In this document: in pieces, positions 22,001 to 37,000 of the stretch
Numbering within the stretch: position 1 is the first letter of the stretch
Layout: each line of letters opens with the position of its first letter
DNA from: Prionace glauca
Taxonomy: Eukaryota > Chordata > Chondrichthyes > Carcharhiniformes > Carcharhinidae
Direction of reading: 5' to 3'
Assembly (NCBI GenBank): GCA_037974335.1
Contig: CM075737.1
Span: forward strand, 4,684,584-4,748,583
DNA length: 64,000 nt
Program-made: the position numbers and the translations under genes
Notes under the pieces: model-generated
What the model was told of the DNA's origin: nothing
The model's input: the letters and a program-made list of their open reading frames with translations, nothing else
Databases searched by the model: none

Positions 22001-25000
22001 AATCATATTGAAACTTTAACTTGGTCAAGGTACAGAAAAATTTAGATATTCTTGCTCAGTAATACACCCAATCCTGCGAAGTACCAGTTCACAGGGATAG
22101 ACAATCTTTCTCTGGAAGCTTGCCTGAGAAATGTCAATCCATTTGACAATGGTGCTTATAACAGACAAAACAGCCGTTCTCATTTGGCACCCTCTGCATG
22201 TATACTGCATAGCAGAAATCCCTGGCAGTTTTATCCCCTTTATAATCAGGCAATTGACACTAATTGTGGCAATCATGTTGCCATCTAATTAAAACAAAGC
22301 TTTTTTTTTGTACAAAGTGGCTTCCTCTAGAACATCAGGTAAACATTGTAGGGCAATGGTTATGTAACTGGATTGGTTACACAGTTGAGAATTCAAATCG
22401 CAGCATAAGACAGAATGTAAAATTCTGTTAATTTGCACGAAACGTTGGCTGTATTCTCTCTCCACAGATGCTGTTATACCAGCTGACATTTTCCAGCATT
22501 TTCTGTTTTTGTTTCAGCAAATGACTTCTCTGGTTCATTAATGTCCGACTGGGAAGAGAACCGACCTGGGTCTCATACTGACTCCAGCCTAAATATAGAA
22601 GATTAACTTGATGCTTTCAAGGGATAGGAATCGGCAATAAATACGATATTACCAGTTAGAAAAACTGGCATTAAATGAACAAGTATGTTTCTCTGGTTGC
22701 ACAGTACACAAGCAGCTCATTCACAATGAGAAAAGTAAGCTTCAAACTTGAATTCCAGACTGCTTGGATTGATCTTCAGATTTTCAATATGCATGGAGTG
22801 CAGTGGGGGCAGTGAGCTCAGTTGGCTAGTAAGAGTTTCAGAAAAATGTCAACAATTCCCATTCGGGCAGAGGTAGACTGGGACCTGCATCCTTGCCCTA
22901 TCAGGGTGTGAAAAAGCAACAGTAAACTGGCACAGACAAAAGCCACAAAGAAAATGACTCAGGGGTGAAGCTTCAGCAAGTAATAAGCCAAGGAGTTGCC
23001 TTTGGGTAGATCACAGGAAGTGCAGTCTTTGAATCTGTACAACTGCAGCTAAACTTATCTGAGCTGGAGTTTTCATTGGTGCCTGCAATAATCCTATATG
23101 AAATTAATTCTCTAGCCGCTTCATCCCAATTCCTGTATAAAGTTACCCTTAACTTGACAAATAAAACTGACAGCTGGGTTTTTATTTTTTCTTTATTCAA
23201 AGGATCATGGGTGTCACTGACAAGGCCTGCAACATCACCTATCCTCAGCTGCTCTTCAAAAGGTGGTGGTGATGCATTTTCTTGAATGCAACAGGGCCAC
23301 ACGCCAGAACCAAGCAGGGGGCGGGGGGTCCACTCTAGAAGGCAGTTAATTAAGCACATCGCTGAGGATTTGAAGTCACAGCTGACTTTGTAAGTGCAAC
23401 AGATTTCCTCCCCTAAATGACATCAGTGAATCAGGTGGGTGTTTACAACAATCTAATAGTCTGTCACTTAATCGATTCTAGTTTTTAATTCCAGATCAAT
23501 TCTGTTGAATTAAAAATATCCAGCTACTTTGATGTGATGCCCATATCTCTGATTATCAGACTGAGTTGTTGAATTATTAGTGCAGTAACCTAACCACAAT
23601 GTTACCATCCTTCAAATGTAAGTACAGTAAGAAGTCTCGCAACACCAGGTTAAAGTCCAACCAGTTTACTTGATAGTAATCCCACAAGCTTTTGGAATCG
23701 CTGTTCCTTCATCAGGTGTGTGGAAGGTTCTGATCAGAGAAAGGTGTATGAAGTCACACAGTTTACAGAATACTGGTTAGAATGCAAGTCTTTACTGCTA
23801 ACCTGCAATTCAAGTCTTAAGATGCAGACTATGTGAATGGAGCTAGTATTAGCATAGGTTAAAGAAATGTGTATTGTCAGACTTCTTACTGTGCCTACCC
23901 CAGTCCGACGCCAGCATCTCTACATCATGACTACCAAATGTAAATGCCAGTGGCTCCCTTCATTTTCCATCATATTATGTTAATTCAGATTAACAGATCT
24001 GCCCAGGTTCTCCTACATTCTGAATTATTTTTTAAAAAGCCAAGATCAACGTTCATGGGATGTAGGCAATTAACAACAACCAGAATTTATTACCCGCCCC
24101 AAGCTGCCCTTGAGCAGGTGATGGCAAGTCATCTTCTTGAACTGTCTGCAGACCTTGTTCTTCCATGTGGAAGAGACTGCGGGTTTGGAAGGTGCCAAAG
24201 AGAGCTTGATGAGATGCTGCAGTCCATCTTGTAAATGATACACACCTCAGCCACAGTGCACTAGCGCTGGGGGAAGTGGATGTTTATGATAATGGATGAA
24301 GTGCTGATCAAGCAAACTACTTTGTCCTAGATAGAATCAAGCTTTGAGTGTTGTTGGAACTGCACTCAGAGCAAGTGGGCAGGATTTCTTCACACTCCTG
24401 AACTGGACAAGCTTCAGGGAGTCAGGAAGTGTTCATCACAAAACTCTGACCTGCTCCTGTAGCACAATATTTGTGTAGATGGTCAAACTGCATTTCTGAT
24501 CAATGATCACCCCAAGAATGTTGATGGCAACATCAATGGATGTCAAGAGAAAATGATTATTTTCCTCAAAATCATCATTGCTTAGAACTTGTCTGGCAGG
24601 AATATTACTTGCTACTTCTCAGCCAAGCCTGAAAGCTTCCCAGGTCATGGTGCATGTGGGCATGAACTGCATCATTATCTGGAGAGTCGCTAATAAACAT
24701 TTGTACAATCAGCAAACATACCTCCCTTGCAGTAGGAAGAAAGGTCATCGATGAAGCAGCTGAAACTGGTTGGACCCTCAGACGTTTCCATCAGGAGCTC
24801 TTGCAGCAATGTCAGGGGGCTGAGATGATTGACTTCCAAAAACCACAATCATTTCTGTGCTAGGAATGACTCCAACTAGTGGAGTGTCCACATCCCAACA
24901 AATTCCCACCGACTTGATGGAATGCACAGGGATGTAGAGAAGTTGGGTTGTCCTCTTTGGAGAAGAAGTTGATAGCAGTTTAAAATCATGAGGGCTCTGG

Positions 25001-28000
25001 ACAAAAGAGAGAGAAACTGCTCCCGGTAGCGGAAGGTCAAGAAGCAGAGGGCATCAATTTATGGTGATTAGCCAAAGGTCAATGACGATGTGAGGAAAAG
25101 TTTCTTCTAATGCAGCAAATGGTTCAATCTGGAATACACAGCCTGAGTGTGTGGCACCTGAACAGATTAAATTTGCAGAGCAACAGAAAAAGGACAGGAT
25201 TCACAGAGTTGTTCTTGAGAGCAGCATGGACATGATGGGCTGAAAGGCTCCTTCTGGGCTTTAATCCATCCTGTGATTTCAATTCAACAAGGGCCATTTA
25301 ATACCACATGTTATCAATTGCGGTCTCAAGGTCACCTCAGGAATTCAGCTCCTTTGTACATGTTTGGAAAAAAATTGTAATGAGGCCTGAAGTTGAGTGG
25401 TCCTAGCAGAATCCAATCTGAGCATTGGTAAACCGCTAATTGATGTGTTGAGTGATGTTTGATAGCAGCATTGACAACCTCTTAAATCAGTTTGATGATA
25501 ATGATTGAGAGTGGGTTGATGGGGCACTAACTGGCCAGATTAGATTTGTTTTGTCTTTTGTGGAGCTGGGGACGTGTACTTATGGAACAAGATCCCAATA
25601 GAAGCAAAACTGCAAACAAAACAGGAACAGAAAACAGGTAGCCCCGTCCACCCACGCACAATACACTCACCTGTCACCAATGATATCTGGTTGATAAGAC
25701 ATTGAGTCACCATCCATTTCATCATCATACATCTCCTTACAGATCTTGTACACGGAAGCCTGTAGATAAAGCAAATCTGCTAATACTGGACACTTCTATA
25801 CATCAGGTACACATTAATAAAGTAAAACTGTTCCTGATAAAATACACATTACACCTTGGGATTTCTGCTGATCTAAATATTCAGGAACCATGAGCCATTT
25901 CTTTGGTGATTTAAGGAAACAGCCTACAATACTTATTCAACTACCAGCAATCAAGTTGTGCTGTGATGGAATGGGAGCTTCTGGTGAGACCAAACATTCT
26001 TTACATTTGAACTGCCAAAATCTAGAGCCTACCAAGAAATACATTGCCTTTAAGTAAGCTGCTATAAGAATACCCAACAAGCCAACATCAAGTATAACTT
26101 AAATAAAAGTTACATTGAAGGGCAGGAATAAACTAAATCTAAACTTCCTCTGCTCTTTACAAGTACTGATCTGTCAAACAACAGCATATTTACTGAAGGC
26201 ACATAACGCCTTTGCAAATACTATGGGCAAGCTTTATAGTGCCTTAAATAGCAGCAACAATCCAGGTCAGGATTAACTTGCATCCAATGGAGTGATGGAG
26301 GAAATATAAAGCAAAGTCTCATGAAAAGCTGGCTGCAGAGTGAAGAGAATAATCTGCAAAATTTCAATTAATGCAACAGGTAATAATGTTGCATTTATTT
26401 TGTAATTATAAATTCAGAGTTCCAATGACAGAAACACCCGGGAATAATTTGCAGAGCAGACAAATCTGTCCTTTTCCATACAGATATGGTAAAATTGTTT
26501 CAGCACGTGTCCAGCTGAAATGCAGATATCATTTAGCACTGTCCAAGAACCAAAGACTGGAGTTCATCCAGGAGATTACAAAGCTAAAAAGATCAGGAGG
26601 GGTCCAGCTTCAGTCCTGGTCTTTGTTGAGTTAGTTTCAGCCACAGCTGTAGTAAGGACATCATAATTCAGCTCACTCTCTTTGTTTATGGGAAAAAAGG
26701 AAGCTCAAAAATTGGCTCTGGCCCTTTCGTGAATTAAAGTGTTTGTGCCAATGTACATATACCAGATGAGAAAATGACCAAGCATCGCTAAAGAGCCGAT
26801 ATTCATCATGCACGAATAATACTACAAACAATGGTCAGTTTGGAAAGCAAGATTTGCATTAATGTAGCATTTTTCACGACCACCAGATATTTGAATGGCC
26901 CTAGTCAGGTACTGTCATCACTGTTGCAATGTTGGAAAGTTGTGCACAGCACACTCCCATACAATGTAATAACGACCTCATTGCTTTTTGATGTTTGCCA
27001 AGATACCATAATGCCCACATCTATTAACACACATAAGCACAGATTCAATGCTCTGCACGAGAACTGAGCAAGAGGGAAAAACTACATGGTCCTACTGCAG
27101 TCTGAAATTTTGTAAAGGGCGAACATAGAAACATTAATACAAAGTCAATATAAAACTTCCAACTATTCAAACTGATAGGCAGTGACTTTCAGTTTGCAGT
27201 CTACACAACCAAAATAAATTACCTCACCCCTTTGCAGCATAACCCATAGGAAGGTAGACAGGATTAAGGAGCAGTGTCCTACAATGCTTTGGTGTATGAG
27301 CTAATCCATTCAATGTCAAACATTGCAGAATGAAATTGTCACACAATCCCTCAAGTGCAGAAGGAGGCCATTCAGATCATTGGAACTGCACCGACTACAA
27401 TCCCACCCAGGCCTTATCCCTGTCATTCTACATATTTATCCTGTTGATGTACTCTGACGCTAAGGAGCAATTTAGCATGACAATCAACCTAATCCATCTT
27501 TGGATTGTGGGGGGAAACTGGAGCACCTGGAAGAAATCCATGCAGACAGGGAAAACATGCAAACTCAACAGTGACTTGGGGCCAGAATTGAACCCAGTTC
27601 TCTGGCTCTGTAAGGCAGCAGTGGTAATCATTGTGGCATCCTTGTATCCAAGTGTGTCTCTCATAAAAAACAGCCTCAAGTTAGAGGACTCAGGATGGCA
27701 TTTTCAAGCAATTATAGTCCATTTTCTTGTGAATGGTTACAGATTCACCATTGGTTTGTACAATCCAAGAAACGCAGATGTTGAGTCGTGATTGACATGA
27801 CGACTTTGGTCTGCATCAAGGATGACGAAATTGCAAGAAATCCATCCCCACTAAGCAAGCACAGAAGGGATATTTAAAAAGAACAATGGCATTTAGTGAA
27901 ACAGAATCCCAAAACTGACCATGATTGAGTTATGAGGCCATTATGACAATGCAATTAAGTGAAAAAGCAGCTCTACTAGATAATGAATTTTTCTATTCAA

Positions 28001-31000
28001 GACCAAGTACATTTGCCATAGGATGACTGGGAAGTGATAAATTAAAGCCAATATAAACAAATGCTAAACTTGATCTCAAATTTTGATTCACAAATTCTTC
28101 TGACACAATTATACAGCTTCTGGTGTGAGGCCTTTACCTGACTCACATCAAGCAATTGAGGAGGACAGCGAGGTAACATCAATATTGAACAGATTGGATA
28201 ATCTTCAACTCATTCCTGGTGCCCACATGAAAATTAAGTACATTTAGAGCACATCTTGAGCTTGTATCACCAGCTGAAGCAATACAAAAAATTGCCAAAT
28301 TTGAATCGCATGATGGCTACAATCTTACATGCTAATTAATTTTAGAAGAGTATTAAGATTATACTACAAACAGCACAATGAGCTTGGCTTATTTTAAAAG
28401 AATGCAGAGTATTAGATAGAATTTGTTCACCACAGGTCAAATAATCTCCCAACTGATCTCCCAACAAATAATGCACTTATTGACACTGCAAAAAAAAACA
28501 TGGAAAATTGCTCAAACGTCATGAGCTACAGGGATCATGGAATGTCATTTCAAGGCAGAGGGCTAGTTAAAACTATGCTGTATGACATTGGTATAACACC
28601 CTGATTTATCTTTGCAGAGCAAAGAAGCCAGCATAATTGTTTACCAGGCTCAATGGATTGCCTATCAAACATGCTCACTTAAATCTGACTCAAGGGGCAA
28701 CATTGCCATTTTCCTCTTTGTGTTGATTTGGTATTGTTTCAATGAAACAGAGGAAACCAATTTATCTGTATGCAGTGCTATTCATACATTCTATGATCCA
28801 GTAAAGCAGCAATCTACACAAGATTAGGGAACAGCGACCAGCAACACCTTTTACTGGATCTGAGTCCACGATACTCCCATACTTTGTCAGAAGAACTGAA
28901 GTAACCTTCAAAAACCTCTGAAATGGAAAATAGCCTCGAGTAATTGAGAGCTGGATGAATTTTTAATCAAATGAATAAACCTCCAAGACCATCTCCTTGC
29001 TCCCTATTCAAGAAACACCAAGAGTTGACTTTTGACCAGTAATAACAGCAAACTCAAAGAAGAACAAAGAACAACACAGCACGGGAAACAGGCCCTTCGG
29101 CCCAACGAGCCCGCGCCGCCGTCCCATTGTCAGTGACCTACTCAAGGAACCAAATGCTATTTAGGGTCTTTTAGAAGCCAGTGCCAGAATGTTGGCACTT
29201 AACTGCAGCCAAAAATATATTCAAAAGTAACCCCGCTCAACTCCAAGCCAGTTAATTTACTGGCACAAAGAGCTGAATCACAACAGGTCGATTCTTAAAA
29301 GAATGCCGAAGTACTTGCAATACTCAAACAGATGTCCAAAATCCAACATCTAGAGACCAACCCACAGAAATGATTTCAACAAAGTGGGTATGTGGATAGG
29401 GACCAGAGTCATAAGCAAGACCAAGGTCTCAAGTATTGGAAGCATGATTGTAGCTGTCCAGTCTGATATCAAACTTACCAAGTAAATTCATATCAGTGAT
29501 GGTTCCTGTCTGCACGATACCCTGGAGGACAAATCCTTCATCCCATGTTCCCAGATTTCTTTAACTGAAAAGATCAGGCTATCACTACTGCAGCCATGCA
29601 AGTAGTAGCTGATCCACTTGTCCTTTTTCAGGCAAACAGAGAGTCTGAAGTCATGTCAAAGCAATTCGTCAGATTTTACTCCTTTCCAAAATAGGAGTCA
29701 TATTCACCAAGGTTATTCACAAGGTTAACCAAATTCACTTGATAAACCAAATCAAAGCAATCTCAAATAAGCCACAGCATTTCAGGAGCCTCCCCTCCAG
29801 CTTGCAGATCAAGACTATTCCTGATGTTTAGCAAACAGAAGGAAGCTTTATGGATTAAAGCATTTGTGGCAGTCTTGGTTGAAGAAATAAAATATTAATC
29901 CTCATTTTATCACAGTTCCTTCGCAGTCATTGGATTAAAATCTGGGAATTCTTTCCCTAATGGCATTATGGGTCAACCCACAGCACATGAATTGCAACAA
30001 TCAAGACTGCAGCTCATCACCACCTTCTCCAGGATAACTAGTGATGGGCAATAAATGCTGACCAGCCAGCATCGTCTATGTCCCATGAATGAATTAAAAA
30101 AAAAGATTTCCCCCCATTTCTGCACCTTCTACTGCTTCAAATGGGCTCAGCAAGGAAGGCAATACAAAAACATTAGTATCCCAACTCCGGATTTAGCAAC
30201 CAATGCTGAAGGAAGTCTGAGTTTGAAGGGTAACTTGAGATTCTGGGATTACTTTCACTGTGAGAGATGGCTAAGAGAACAAAGTTGCTGAAACTATGAG
30301 GCATTAGGATGTTCTGAAGACTATAATGAAACAACAGCTGCTGGGAGATGGCAGTAATAAGAGAGTTACAGATTTAAAAGTACTACTAAGACAGCAAGAA
30401 AAAACATTAGGAGAAAATTCTTTACATAAAATGTTGTCTTAGCACAGACTCCATAGCGTCAATAAGTTTCCTTGGCTATAAACCTCAACAGTTCCACAAG
30501 AGGAACCTGACCCAAGAGTAACCATAATACTAACCAACTTTCACAATATTGGAGGTGGAGAGGGACATTGCAACAGGATTAAAGTTTACACTCTGTCCTT
30601 GTTTATGTTAGCAGACAAAACTAGACATCAAAATTGAGAGCACTCCAAAAGCAATTTTACAAAGTGCATAGTTAGTAAACTTACCTCATCTTTTGGAAAG
30701 TACGGCCTGATTGTGTACACTTTTGAGGTGGGCATAGGTGGTGGTGGCTGGTAGAAGAGATCGTTTGCCCCCTCAATTGGCAACAAACGCTGTGAAGAAC
30801 AAACAACTTAGTCAGTACAGCTCTACTCCAGAATCTGGATACCAACATCTGTGCCACACAAGGTACCTTTGCAGTTTCAAACTCATTTGCTACTGAAGGC
30901 ACCATGTAAAGCAACCTCAGTTTAACTAACAGAGTAATCAATTAAATTTTTTAAGTGGGGAACTGCTCACTTCTGTAAAGGGCCTAATTTTACACTTTAA

Positions 31001-34000
31001 AGCGACATCCAATGCCGACCAGTATCAACAGCAGCAAATATGTCAAGATATAAATGTACTTATTATGCAAAATTTGTGTTTAATGTTTTTTTTATATAAA
31101 GGGACAAATGAACTCTGCTGGGGAGGGGAGGAGTGGGAGCAAGGAAATTTCAGGGAGGAGGTTTGGTCTGCAGAGGGTTAACTGGCTGACGAAGCCGTGC
31201 ATCCCAAGCTTCTTCGCAAGCGCGGTTTCGCAGGCTGCGCGCAAAAGCACCTGTAGGGAAGAAAAGAAAAACAGCGCAGCGAAACTCCATGAATATTTTA
31301 GCAAAACCAGGAAGATTCAGCTGTATCCAAGGCAAAAATATCTTTCTCTATTGTCCCTTACATTTATGGAACACCTATGATTACCACTGATAAACCCAGC
31401 TAAGTTTCACTTCATTCTAATTCAAGCATCTTTTGTATTCACTTATCCCCAACCCACACACATTTTAGAAGCTGAATATTCACTTTATTACATGGTCATG
31501 TTTGTTCATGGAACTTCGAGACCAAAGCAAGCAAGCCGCGCCAGCGCAAGCGCTGAGTAAACGCTGCGCGACCTGCAAAGGAATATGTTTGTGAAAGACA
31601 TATACAAACTAAAATTTGTGGCGCAGCGCAATGGGATTCCAGCATCTCCTTCCAACTGAAAAGAAAGCAAATTAGTGCCAGTACCAAATGTACCAGATTG
31701 TTAGGGAAACCAGCTAGCCATCAACAGACCAATCCTTTCTTTTTGTTTAAGTTTTCTTTCTCTCAAAATGAAAAAAAACATCAGTCACCGGGAATTCGTG
31801 GAATACCTGAAACTCTCCTGCTAGACCACCTCTAAAGGCCCAGGGTTCTTGGTCGCCACTCAAGAACTGTGCTGAAGATTGACTACGACACCCTGTTGAT
31901 CAGATCCAAGCGGAGAATGTTACGTGGGGGCTTCCTGTGGTCTTACTTTTCCGCAAAAGCAACACACCTTTTCAACAGAAAGAAAAAGCGCGCAACAAGA
32001 AATGTCCTATCTGACCTAGAACTCAAAATTTAGGGCTGTAATGATTCACATTATTTAGGAATCACTCTTGTGCCCAGTACTTTTTTTTTTTAAAAAGGGA
32101 GCTACAATATATAAAATCCAACAATAAACCCAGCCAGCTCCACCGCAAATCAAGGAATGGTCTGCAATGGCACTCTGTTTACAATGTTGTTTTTAAAAAA
32201 ATTGTGCATAGTTTAATTCCAATTTTCTGTCATTTGGGTACTTCAGATAAATTTCAAATTTCCCCCTCCCAAAGGTTCCATTGCAGCCCTAAGTAAACTG
32301 GAAATATCTTAATTTAACTGAAGTCACATTCAGTTGCTCCTCTTGTCAGATGACATTTGGTATAAGGATATGTTTGTTTTAAACAAACACTTCCTTGACC
32401 TGCACAGTTTAAAGACCACAAAGAGTACAAGCTTCAATCTGAGAATCGACCAAAACAAACTTGTTTTCAAATGACCTAATCAGCAAAATTATTGTCACAT
32501 TAAAAATTCAGTCACACTAACAGCATCTTCCTGTTCTGAACTCCTGTATATTGGAAGATTTTCAATGGATGAAGAACTCCAGACAGCAAAGCAAATATTC
32601 AATGCTGGCACATTAAAGCAAAAGACAGTGATGGGTACAGCTTCCTTTACACAATGGATGGGCAATGCTACCCTTAGAGCATTCCTGTCCTAGGCAAACA
32701 GAGTACCAAAAGGAAACAAAGTCTTGCATGTTGACCAGTTGATTTCTTCCACAAAATATGTACAACTTGCTCGACCACATAATTTAACCCATCTTTTCTA
32801 TCTTTCAAAATGTTCCACAGAATATTTTTCAATCTCAACAAAATAATCAAGAGAAACACAATCTCAATTTTCACATGGCCAGACATCAGCCCATGTTACA
32901 GCAACAGAGAAACGTTGTTCCACTGGAATATTTCAGCACCCCAACCTACACTCAATGACCTTCACTTTCTGTTCCAGCCAGGTGTTCAGCTTATGTTTGA
33001 GGCAGTCATGTTAGTAAGCTGAAGGAAAAAGAGAGCGCTGGTTCTTCCATTTTTCTTGCTTGAAACTAGTTGCTTCTGTGCATTTCTAGACTTGAACTCA
33101 ATCCAAATCAATATTTATATGCAGATGTTGAAGGTCTGAAACGTGTTCCTGCCCAGTATCTGTCCCATAAAGAGAATGTCTTTACTGAGCACTGCAGCAT
33201 CAAACACAAGTACTTTTCAATGAATTGATGTCCACTGAAAACAGGATAATCACAGAATTGTTTACCGTGTGCTTAATGATTTATGTTCAAGTAGATTGAT
33301 TTTGAATTAACCTTGAATCTTCAGTCACCACAACTTCAGGTTAAAAACAACATACGGCAGCTTTCACAACCTCAGGATTTCCAAAGGCAATTTACAGCAT
33401 TTAAAGTAATTCTGAAGTGTGGTCACTTTTTAATGCAGCAAGCTCCCACAGACAGCAATGGGCTAATAACTATATTAATTTTGACAATGCTGACTTAGGA
33501 ATGAACATTAGCCAGGGTTCCATTAAGAAGTTTCATGCTCTCTTTCAAAATAGTGCTATGGAATAGATTGCATCCAGCTGACATGTCCTCAATTTAACAT
33601 CTCAATCAAAATATGGCATTTCTAACAGTCCAGACTTTTAGTAAAGCAATAGAGTGTCAGCCTGATTGTCTTTCAATCTTTTGAAGCATGTCATAACTAG
33701 AAACTTTCCTATAAATGGATGCAGAGAACATGATATTTTGGCACCTTGAAGTCATCAGCATCACTGGTTTAGCAAAACAGGAAGAGTCCTAAATTTATAC
33801 TGGCCTATAAGTTTCCCAGAAATACCTCATGAACAGGCATGAGGTTAACGAAGTCAGAGCTGAAGCTGTGTTGAAAAGATGAACCCTGCTACTAGCTTTG
33901 CTAAACGTATACACTGTGTTCAAATTCTGAGGCAAACACATGATCATTTGACAGAGAATGGGGAAAAACAAAATAAATTCATGCTTGCAAGACATTAAAA

Positions 34001-37000
34001 TAATCATTTAGAAAGTTGAGAGAAGCAAGAGGCGTTTCACAAGGGAGGATTCTTGTGAATATATATTCTTGTGAATATATATTTTCAGAATTGTGCATTC
34101 CTATCTACATGTTACTCTGTAGTATTATCCTAAGACAGGGGACTTGACAAAGACATCAAGCTCCACGTCCACCTGCCATTTTGGTCAGACTATCTAAATC
34201 AAAGATTTCATAGAGATGAACACAAGGACCAAATTGTTTTCAATGCCTACTACAAACTCCATTCCATGGGCGATTTCTCAAAGCAACCATTTAATTTAAA
34301 TAGTGTAAAAATTTGAAGTCGTCTCCTAAGGTTCTACTTCAAATCATGTGAATGGGCTAATTCATAAAGGATCCAAATTAACTCAGGTGTATTATCCAAT
34401 TTTCAATACTGCTGACTCAAAAATTCTCCAAACACTAAGGGAATCAAACTATATGAGAACAGGACAGGAAAGTGGAGGTGATGCAAAAAGATCAGTCACA
34501 AACTTGAACAGCAGGGCAGGCCCATGGGCCTGCAAGGCCTACTTCTGCTCCCAGTTGTGAATTGATAGAGAGGTGTGGAGAGGAGCTTGGAGCAAAGTAG
34601 AGAGCGGTGAACAGCAAGGAAGCAAAATGCTTGCAGACACATGCTCGTATTTTGCAATCAATCTTCCCCACAAGAAACAAACGCAGCAACCCTTTCATAG
34701 TTAACAAAACTCAGGCACTCATTTCCTTCAGTATAGACTTTTGAGCTCACAAACACAAAAATCAAATAATTTCTACAAGGTTTTCAGGAACTCTGTTCCT
34801 GAACACTCAACTTGTCACAGTAAGATAGCAAGTCAGAACACTTCCAGAGTTTTTAAAATCGCAGGACTTAACGGCTCAACTCATTTTACTTTCACTTTCT
34901 CTTTCCCTCCACATCCCAAATATGTGGCAGAGTGATCACTACTGTACAGTCCTATACCATTTCAGTCATCTGACAGGATCAGCGCAGCAATGCAAGAGGA
35001 AAAGCTTCGATTTCTGGGCCCCGCTCGTTTTAAATCAATACAAAACGAGTCTGAAACTTGGCTAAGAATAAGGAAGCGTTCCCTCTCAATTCACTAGTGA
35101 GATACAGTCCTAAGCAGTACCCAAGTTACAGGCTGTATTGAGATGGGCGATGTAAATTTTACAAAAATGAAGTCTGTGAAGGGTGACAGGCATAAAAACT
35201 TCAATCATTTTTTTGATGCTGTGGAAAGCTTGTAAAATTAGTTTTAAGCTGCAACTGGTTTCTGTTCATATATTGAATAAGTCAGGTTCCGAGATACAAC
35301 CCATTTCTAAAAATATCAGCAGCTTTCAAAGTTCTTTCTCATGAATTATGGACAGGCCTGAAATCTATAGAGTAATTAAATTTAAAAAAGCTTGTAACGG
35401 GTACATTTGGACAGTAGCACAGCTAGTTTTGATTTGAAAGACTATCTAGGTTAACATAAGCGCTCTACAAATAAAAGAAATTGTTAAAGCATTTCTTATA
35501 ATAGTAGCTGCGCAAATGTGACTTCAAAACTTTTTTGTTCAGTACATTTCCTTTTAAATGGCCTCACTGCCTATCATTCTAAACTTAATGAATAATCGCG
35601 CCACGCTTCGTACATCTGGCGTTGTCGATCCCACAGCTGTAGTAACTTGTGCTGAGGATTCTTCCATCTGTACACAATGAGGGAAGAAGACAAGACAATA
35701 GAAGAGGCCATTAGTAACCCGTCACATCACAGCATTACACTCAGGTTATGGCACATTGTGAACTGCATCACAACTTGCACTAGGACTGTGTCTCCTACAA
35801 CAGTATTAGTTAAATACTTCAATAGAACTGATGTCCCCTTGTGTAACCTGATTACTGCTCCAGCCAAAGCTCTGTATGTCCAATAGCGGATTAAATTGAA
35901 TCTAGTGTTTGCTACCTAGCAATGAGCTGCTGCATGCACATTTGTCCATTACAAAAGCTGTAGATCAGCAGTCACGCTGAAGAGCTTAATATGTTTTCTA
36001 GAAGCAATTATGTTTTGTTGAAACTTTTACCTCAGGTCAAGTGCTTTCCATAGGAAGAATCATTCAATATTATAAACTCTGCACTAGATTAATTCATTAA
36101 ATAAAATTCTACACTGTGTATGGATCTCACTACTAGACTTAAATATCAAATCCTGGATAACGGTTTTAATAGACAGGAGCCCTCCTCACTCTTCTATACT
36201 ATCACCCTTCTACACTATTCAATCTTTCTTTTCAAAGCTTTGCTCTTAGATTGGAGACCCACCAGCTAAAACAAAAAAGAAATCCTAAGCCTGAGCATTC
36301 CAAAGCTGTCTCATGATCTGAACCCAAGCCATGATCACAGTGCTAGTTGAGCTGCCTGCTGCATCAGTTTTAAAGTCTGCATCCACGCCATAATCCCTGC
36401 CATCTGCGTAGAAAACCTGTGAATAAAATTTGGTTACTTGCTGTAACCCAGACCATGCTGGTGCCTTACTCAGCCTGCACTTCCCCACCCTAAATCAATA
36501 TACATGAAATAAAATTCACCATTGCTGCAGTTTCATTCCATAACTGTTTTCCAATTGATTTTGGAAAGGCAGATTAGAGTCTCCGGCTTCAGTTTTGAAA
36601 AAGCTCCCCCTCTTTTTTTAGCATCTGGTCACACATTTGAAGCTCTGGCTGAACCAGCAGACACCAGAATAGCCTTGCGCTTTTTACAAAGTTCGCATGC
36701 GCGCTGGCCTGGAGGCTGCGTTCCAAGCCTTCGGATTGCTGCAACTGCTGGCCTGCCACTGTTCTGTTGAAAACAGTAATGTAGTTACAAAACACAGCAA
36801 GCAGCTCCCAATAGCTCCGCATGATCATGGCACATTTCAGTTGTGTATTTTCAGGATAAATTCTTCAATTTTGTAACATGTAGCGAGTTCTAGTGACGTG
36901 ATGCAGTCCACAGTCAGTCCCAGAAAAAGAGACAACACAAAAATAAAATGCAATGGGGCATTGCTTTAAAAAAAACAATCTACTAATGTGCTTAAAATAG

